Source: Pleurostoma richardsiae
Lineage: Eukaryota; Ascomycota; Sordariomycetes; Calosphaeriales; Pleurostomataceae
Direction of reading: 5' to 3'
Assembly: GCA_030052745.1 (NCBI GenBank)
Contig: JANBVO010000004.1
Coordinates: 496,001 to 560,000, forward strand
DNA: 64,000 bases
Of this stretch, positions 58,852 to 64,000 are shown one piece after another (position 1 is the stretch's first letter; the number at the start of each line of letters is the position of its first letter). The notes under the pieces were generated by a model. The model had not been told where the DNA came from. It searched no databases and worked only from the letters and a program-made list of their open reading frames with translations. Both the position numbers and the translations under genes were made by a program.

Positions 58852-61800
58852 TGAACTGGATGACGAATTGTCCGAGGGCCAGAGATAGCAGCCAAGTCGA
58901 CGCGAGGATCGTGGCTGGGATGCATCCATGGGACAGAAGTATCCCTGCTGTTGATGCCCCGGCGGCGCCACTGTTCTGGGGGTCTTCGAGTATCAAGATG
59001 GCGGAGACAACTGATAAGGGAACGAAGCATGGCAGGGGAATTGCTACCTGTGTGTGGAATAGGCGCCGGGACTGTTGAGGTACAACAGCAGCATGAGCGT
59101 AGGAATAGGTTACATCAGCATTCGTACGCACACTGAATTTCGAAACATGACAAAGGTGTCAGTCTTCACAATTGCTACTCTGCTTTATGCTATGGATTTT
59201 GCCTCGGAGATCAGTTTGCGTCCATGGAGGGGACGAGGTTTCAAGAGCGTCGCGATGACGCACCCCCACATGCGACACTCTGGTGCTCATGAGTGAAAAC
59301 CTCCAAGACCTCTTATCTTCAGCCGCGACGACAGTTATGAGATGTCCATACGGACTAACATGCAGAGGACCTAATTATCTGCGTGACGTATCATCTAGTT
59401 CTTGGCAAGCAGGTCGTGCGGCAGAGCGAGCGTGGGAAGCATGCCAGCCCCTTCGCAAATTGCGATTGTGGCTGCTGATGAGCCTCCTTGCGACAAGTCC
59501 CAGGGACTGCATTATTCCACATATCGACCATCTTCGGGATGTGGATTGTCATGCCGCGCGAATCAATATGCGAGGCAGGATGGGACACCGGCATCAACAA
59601 ATGCGGCGTGTCCCTACATTATGACGGAGCCATGGATTGGGTGATTGATAGACAGTGGTTGACACGGCTGCTTTCCAGCGAAGTTTTCCTCTGGTGGCTT
59701 GACAGCCTTAATTGACAACTATTTCAGGCCGCGTCTCCTTGGCTGGGCTAGCTGGGAAGATATGAGCATCTGAGATCATGTCTCAATGTGCGACGTGACA
59801 CAGCCAGGATTTTCCCGAGCCAAGTCAGGCCGTCGAGAAAACGGCCGGGATGACTGGCCACCTCCCCCGCCAACCCGGCCCTTTGTGATTGTATGTTGCC
59901 AAGCTCTCCGAGAGGAGATTGGAGTCCAGGTGGAGGTGGTCCGAGGTCATCACCGAACAATATACTCGAAGCTCTTGGCACAGGGTCCCCGTCCGCGGCG
60001 CCGGTGGCCGTGATCCACGGCTGGCATGGCACGGCGAAGTTTTTCCACCACCCTGCTCGTCCTCCCCCGCTAGGTGTTTCTAGAGCAAGATATTACCACG
60101 CGGCGGCGAACTCTCCTACTCTGTTTGTCACGGCGGCGTGCGTCTGGCTCTCTGCCCTGTCTTTCGCGTGCATGTACTCCGTACGTAAGTACCGAATGGT
60201 GCATTAGAACGGCCAGGCTGTCGAGAACCATCTCATCCCTGATACCTAGTGTAGATCTCTTCCTGGTCCGTGATTGGCCGCGGACCGCCCAAGGTTCTGA
60301 ACCCCCTTGCCGGACGAGCAGATGGTGGCTTGTTTCAGACATTCGAGGTGCATCCCGGCCCAGTCGAGCCCCCCTCTGGCGCGCATCAAGCCACTCCACA
60401 GTCGGGCGAATCACCAACCTCAGAGGTCGCAGAGCAGGGGAGGAGAAACGGGATATCAGCTCCCTATTCGCTGGCGCCCAAGAAACCTGCCATAGCCCGC
60501 CGCGGGCAACTGCGCAGCCCAGCCAGCTAGACTGACGCAGGTACCAGCTCAACTAAAACATTACGAAAACGCAGGTTGACGCGAGGCGTCTGGCTTGTTT
60601 CCCAGGGCCGCAGGGAACTCGGGGGAGCTGGGAGGGATTGGCCACCGCCCAGCCTCCCCTGGCAGCTCTGGAATTCCTAGATGACGAGTTCCCTCACCCC
60701 CTGAGGAGGGACCCATGATGATGCGCGATCGGTCGATCACAGGGGTTCAGCCATCGTGGGAGGCCACCACCTGGTGGATACGACCCTTGCATTCCTGGGC
60801 AGCGGAATGGAGCAGAACAGGCTGGGCTGCCCAGGCCGTTTGGGCGGAGGGAGGGAGACTTTGCAGACATGCGGCGGCGGACGCAATGACGGACGTCATG
60901 CGCTGCGCTGCTGCTTGTCAAGACGGAGGCGCAGATGACAAGAATAGATGAGATGGAGAGGAAACGAAACCGACGCAGTAGACGCGGCCACAAGCCCCGT
61001 TTGTCAGGCACAAACAAGCAGTTCGGCGTAGCAGCCGCCTGCAAGCCTCTCAGGAGGAAAAGAAACAATAGTCCTGATATTGATCGGCCAGTGGAGGCGG
61101 CCCGCTCTGGTGCGGGCGAAGCGTGAGAGACGGAGGAGGGGGCTGCTGCAGGTAGATAATCGGGTTTATTTGCCTGTCAATCCAGACATCCAGGCCCTTT
61201 TCCCTTCCTCACATCCCTTTTCCCCAGGGACCTCGCAAGGCATCTTTTTCTTGGTCTTTCGTCTTTTATTCTTCTCCCTTCCTTCCCATTGCCACACATT
61301 TGGCATTCCTCCTTGGACTCATCGAGCTGACTCTCGATTCTTCTCTTCTCCTGACCACGCCTATCATTCCTTCTCCCTTGTTTCCGCTTACATAGCGCTG
61401 GAGCCGTCATTCACACCCTCCCCAACCTCGCCTTGAATTTTGTGCCAGACAACCAGTCGCCTCGCGATTCCCACAAAGGGCATTGTTCGTTCACTTTAGG
61501 GAGCTGGAGGGACCGGAGAAGGGAGCCTCGCATCGATTCTAGAACACCATACATCATCGGGTCGGCGACGTAACCCTCATTCCTCACAACATATTTGTGG
61601 CCTCTGTGACCCGCCACACGCAGTTTCGCAGGCTTCGAAACGATCCATTCACTTTTATCGCAACGATCTGCGCCTTGCTTTCTCCATATTTGCTTTGCTT
61701 TCGCACGAAACGCTTGGAACTGTGTAGTTGAGAAGGGAAGAGCACTGGAACTGAGCTCCACCTCTTAGGTTTGTTGCGGACTTTACTTTGAGGGGAGGAC

Positions 61801-61876
61801 TTATCGCCAAGGACGACAGTTTGGAACCACACACTTCTTCATTCGGCTTATTGTGGGACATCAATCCGCATCAGTT
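58852..61876. other. 3-kb intergenic region with ferric-reductase promoter
   Basis: No supportable gene. Translations of the short frames are Arg/Ser/Pro-rich and domain-free. Pyrimidine-rich tracts at about 61190-61440 suggest transcription of the ferric reductase begins there, giving a leader of several hundred bases. A single GATA core (AGATAA) at 61154-61159 is present but does not match the extended iron motif. TCCGTAC recurs near 60178. Confidence 0.5.
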
Positions 61877-63741
61877 ATGGCTGCAACCTCGAACTCAACG
61901 GCTGCCGCAGCGGGAGGAGCAGCAGGAGCAGGAGGCGGCGGCGCCCAGGCTGGAGCGCAAACGGCGGGCTCCGGCTCAGCCATCGACCCGGGTCTGGAGA
62001 ACACGCTCCTCTCCCACTACTTGCTCATCGTACTGGGCAGCCTAGCTGGGGCTCTCGTCGTGTGGAGGCTCACCAACATGCTGGTCCGATACGTCAGGAC
62101 CGTCACATGCCTGCACAATGATTCCCAGCGCTTCTTCGCCGCCGAGAACTCGAAGCTGGCGTTCTTCAAGAAGCAGATCCAGTACGCTCCGATTCTCAGC
62201 AAGAGGCATAACCGCGAGTTCGCCCTCAGCTCCGCCGTCAACATGGGCACACTGCCGACGAGATTGCAGCTGGTGGTTCTAGCCGGGTACTTTGCGACCA
62301 ACGTTGCCTTCTGCGTCATTGATATACCCTTCCATGGCAACTTCGATTCTGCGGCCGACCAGCTGAGGAACCGGACCGGTGTCCTTGCTGTGGTCAACAT
62401 GATCCCGCTTTTCCTACTGGCTGGCCGGAACAACCCTCTTATCAACCTGCTTGGTATGTCTTTCGACACCTTCAATCTGCTGCATCGCTGGCTTGGCCGC
62501 ATTGTCATCCTCGAGGCTGTCGCCCACGTGCTGGCTTTCTGGATTGGCACGGCTGAGGCAGCTGGATGGAGCGTTGCCATTTCGACGACTTTCAAAGTTC
62601 CGTACATGATGTACGGCTTTATCGTGAGTCCCCCTTGCTATTTCAATTTCGAGCGCTACATGCTGACCTCCCCTTCCAGGCAGTTTGCGCGTTCGTCGTC
62701 ATCGGCATCCAAGCCATGAGCGTCTCGCGGCACGCCTTCTATGAGATTTTCAAGATCGTGCACATCGCCCTCGCGGCCTTGGCCGTCGCCGGCGTGTGGT
62801 ACCATCTCCTCCTGAAGCACCTGCCCCAGATTGTCTATCTCTACCCCGTCATCGCCATCTGGGCGTTCGACCGCCTGGCCCGCTTCCTGCGCGTCATGTA
62901 CAACAATGTCGGCCGCGGAGGCACCCGCACCCTGGTCGAGGCGCTCCCCGGCGGCGCCTGCCGCGTAACGGTGACCATGGCGCGCCCCTGGGCCTTCAAG
63001 CCCGGCCAGCACGCGTATCTGTACATGCCCAGCATCGGCTTCTGGCAGTCGCATCCGTTCTCCGTCGCCTGGAGCGAGGAGGCGGAGCAGCTCGACGGCG
63101 ACAAGCTGCCGATGGACAGGCTCGACGTGCTCTCGATGCGCAAGACCAGCATGTCCTTCATCATCCGCGCACGCACGGGCTTCACGGGCGCGCTGTACAA
63201 GAAGGCCGCGGAGTGCAAGGAGGGCAAGCTGCTGACGCGGTGCTTCGTCGAGGGGCCCTACGGTGGGATGCACAACCTACGGTCGTACGGCACGGTAATG
63301 CTGGTGGCGGGCGGCGTGGGCATCACGCAGGCGGTGCCGCACGTGCGCGAGCTGGTCAGGGGCTACAGCAACGGGACGGTGGCGACGCGGCGGATCGTGC
63401 TGGTGTGGATCATCCAGTCCCCCGAGCACCTCGAGTGGATCCGGCCGTGGATGACGGAGATCCTGGCCATGGAGCAGCGGCGCGACGTGCTGCGCATCAT
63501 GCTGTTCGTGTCGCGACCCCGCTCGACCAAGGAGATCCACAGCCCCAGCGCCACGGTGCAGATGTTCCCCGGCCGGCCGAACATCGAGACGCTGCTGGGC
63601 ATCGAGATGGAGCAGCAGGTCGGTGCCATGGGTGTGTCAGTGTGCGGACCGGGTGCCCTGAGCGATGAGGTGCGCCGCGCCGTCCGCACGCGGCAGTCCC
63701 AGGGGGCTATCGACTTCCTCGAGGAGGCGTTCTCGTGGTGA
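61877..63741 (+). CDS. Ferric/cupric reductase transmembrane component (FRE family)
   Basis: Plasma-membrane flavocytochrome that reduces Fe(III) or Cu(II) outside the cell using cytosolic NADPH. Exons 61877-62623 and 62680-63741 (56-nt intron, GTGAGT...TTCCAG) give 602 aa. The N-terminus is Ala/Gly-rich and outside the membrane, with an NST glycosylation site. Membrane segments start near residue 40. The two heme pairs are visible as H203/H217 (LLHRWLGR...AVAHV) and H277/H291 (FKIVHIALAALAVAGVWYH). The FAD site is HPFSVAW, and the NADPH region has EGPYGG, AGGVGITQAVPHV and SVCGPG near the C-terminus. The ATG at 61877 is the first in frame. All catalytic landmarks are intact. Confidence 0.93.
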
Positions 63742-64000
63742 GCCTGCTCTGCTGCGGCTTGCCGCGGCGGGGTGGTGGTCTTCGCCTCTTTCTGTTCGTA
63801 CATATTTGACATTTGGCAACACGGTCTTTACCGTCGTAGCGGGAACTTTCTTGTACATGGTTTCGAAGTATGAGTGCACGAAAGGGGGGCGAGAGAGATA
63901 GAGACTTCTAAACGCGAAGATAAATGGATGGAAGCAAATATGAAATGACCTGGAGTTGTCACTGTCTTTACCGTACTTCTGTGTCCATATAAAGCTTCCT
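63742..64000. other. 3' flank of the ferric reductase gene
   Basis: 259 bp to the window edge; holds the reductase 3' UTR. Nothing else seen. Confidence 0.5.

Noticed and set aside
62796-63668. A second long frame over the ferric reductase exon 2
   Set aside because: Frame-shifted shadow produced by high third-position GC; all reductase motifs are in the other frame.

Overview
The window looks like nuclear chromosome sequence from a filamentous ascomycete (Pezizomycotina, most likely a sordariomycete). The genes are moderately GC-rich and carry short GT-AG introns of about 50-85 nt. Intergenic regions contain pyrimidine-rich leaders. The gene set is typical of moulds: xylulokinase, Zn(II)2Cys6 regulator, separase, Misato/DML1, CLU1. 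I see no recognisable transposase, retroelement, rRNA, tRNA or CRISPR array. The sequence lacks the AT-rich tracts expected of repeat-induced point mutation. All splice models below were built by hand from reading-frame continuity plus GT-AG sites; none was tested by alignment or RNA.

Layout, with 18 supported protein genes. 1-3.2 kb holds no convincing gene except one doubtful ORF. 3.2-5.1 kb (-) is D-xylulose kinase. 5.9-10.5 kb is a mitochondrial neighbourhood: an MMT-type metal transporter (-), a SIRT4-like sirtuin (+) and a small inner-membrane DUF5321-type protein (-). 10.9-17.2 kb (+) is separase in one long exon. 17.2-23.5 kb is a 6.2 kb region with no gene I can support, ending in a uORF-bearing leader of a zinc-cluster transcription factor (23.5-26.9 kb, +). 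27.4-29.5 kb (-) KRI1 and 29.9-30.8 kb (+) a Rab5 GTPase are divergent. 31.5-34.7 kb (+) is a RING protein with an RS/RD-rich tail. 35.5-36.4 kb (-) is an alpha/beta hydrolase. 37.5-39.9 kb (+) is an unusual septin-like membrane GTPase, and 40.6-42.9 kb (+) is poly(A) polymerase. 44.2-46.0 kb (-) Misato/DML1 and 46.3-47.0 kb (+) a peroxiredoxin-like protein are divergent. 48.4-50.6 kb (+) is an FHA-forkhead factor. 51.4-55.4 kb (-) is CLU1. 56.5-58.9 kb (+) is a fungal protein of unknown function. 61.9-63.7 kb (+) is a ferric reductase.

Fungal gene order does not form operons, so shared themes should be read cautiously. Five genes are tied to mitochondria (MMT, sirtuin, DUF5321, DML1, CLU1). 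Four are tied to cell division or the cytoskeleton (separase, forkhead factor, septin-like GTPase, Misato). Three are tied to RNA or ribosome work (KRI1, poly(A) polymerase, RING/RS protein). Visible regulatory logic includes a xylose-activator site beside two carbon-catabolite-repressor sites upstream of xylulokinase. An iron-type GATA site lies between the metal transporter and the sirtuin. The most unexplained parts are the 6.2 kb non-coding stretch, which contains a hairpin element and a long palindrome, the septin-like GTPase, and the unknown protein at 56.5-58.9 kb. No clearly new multi-gene system was found.
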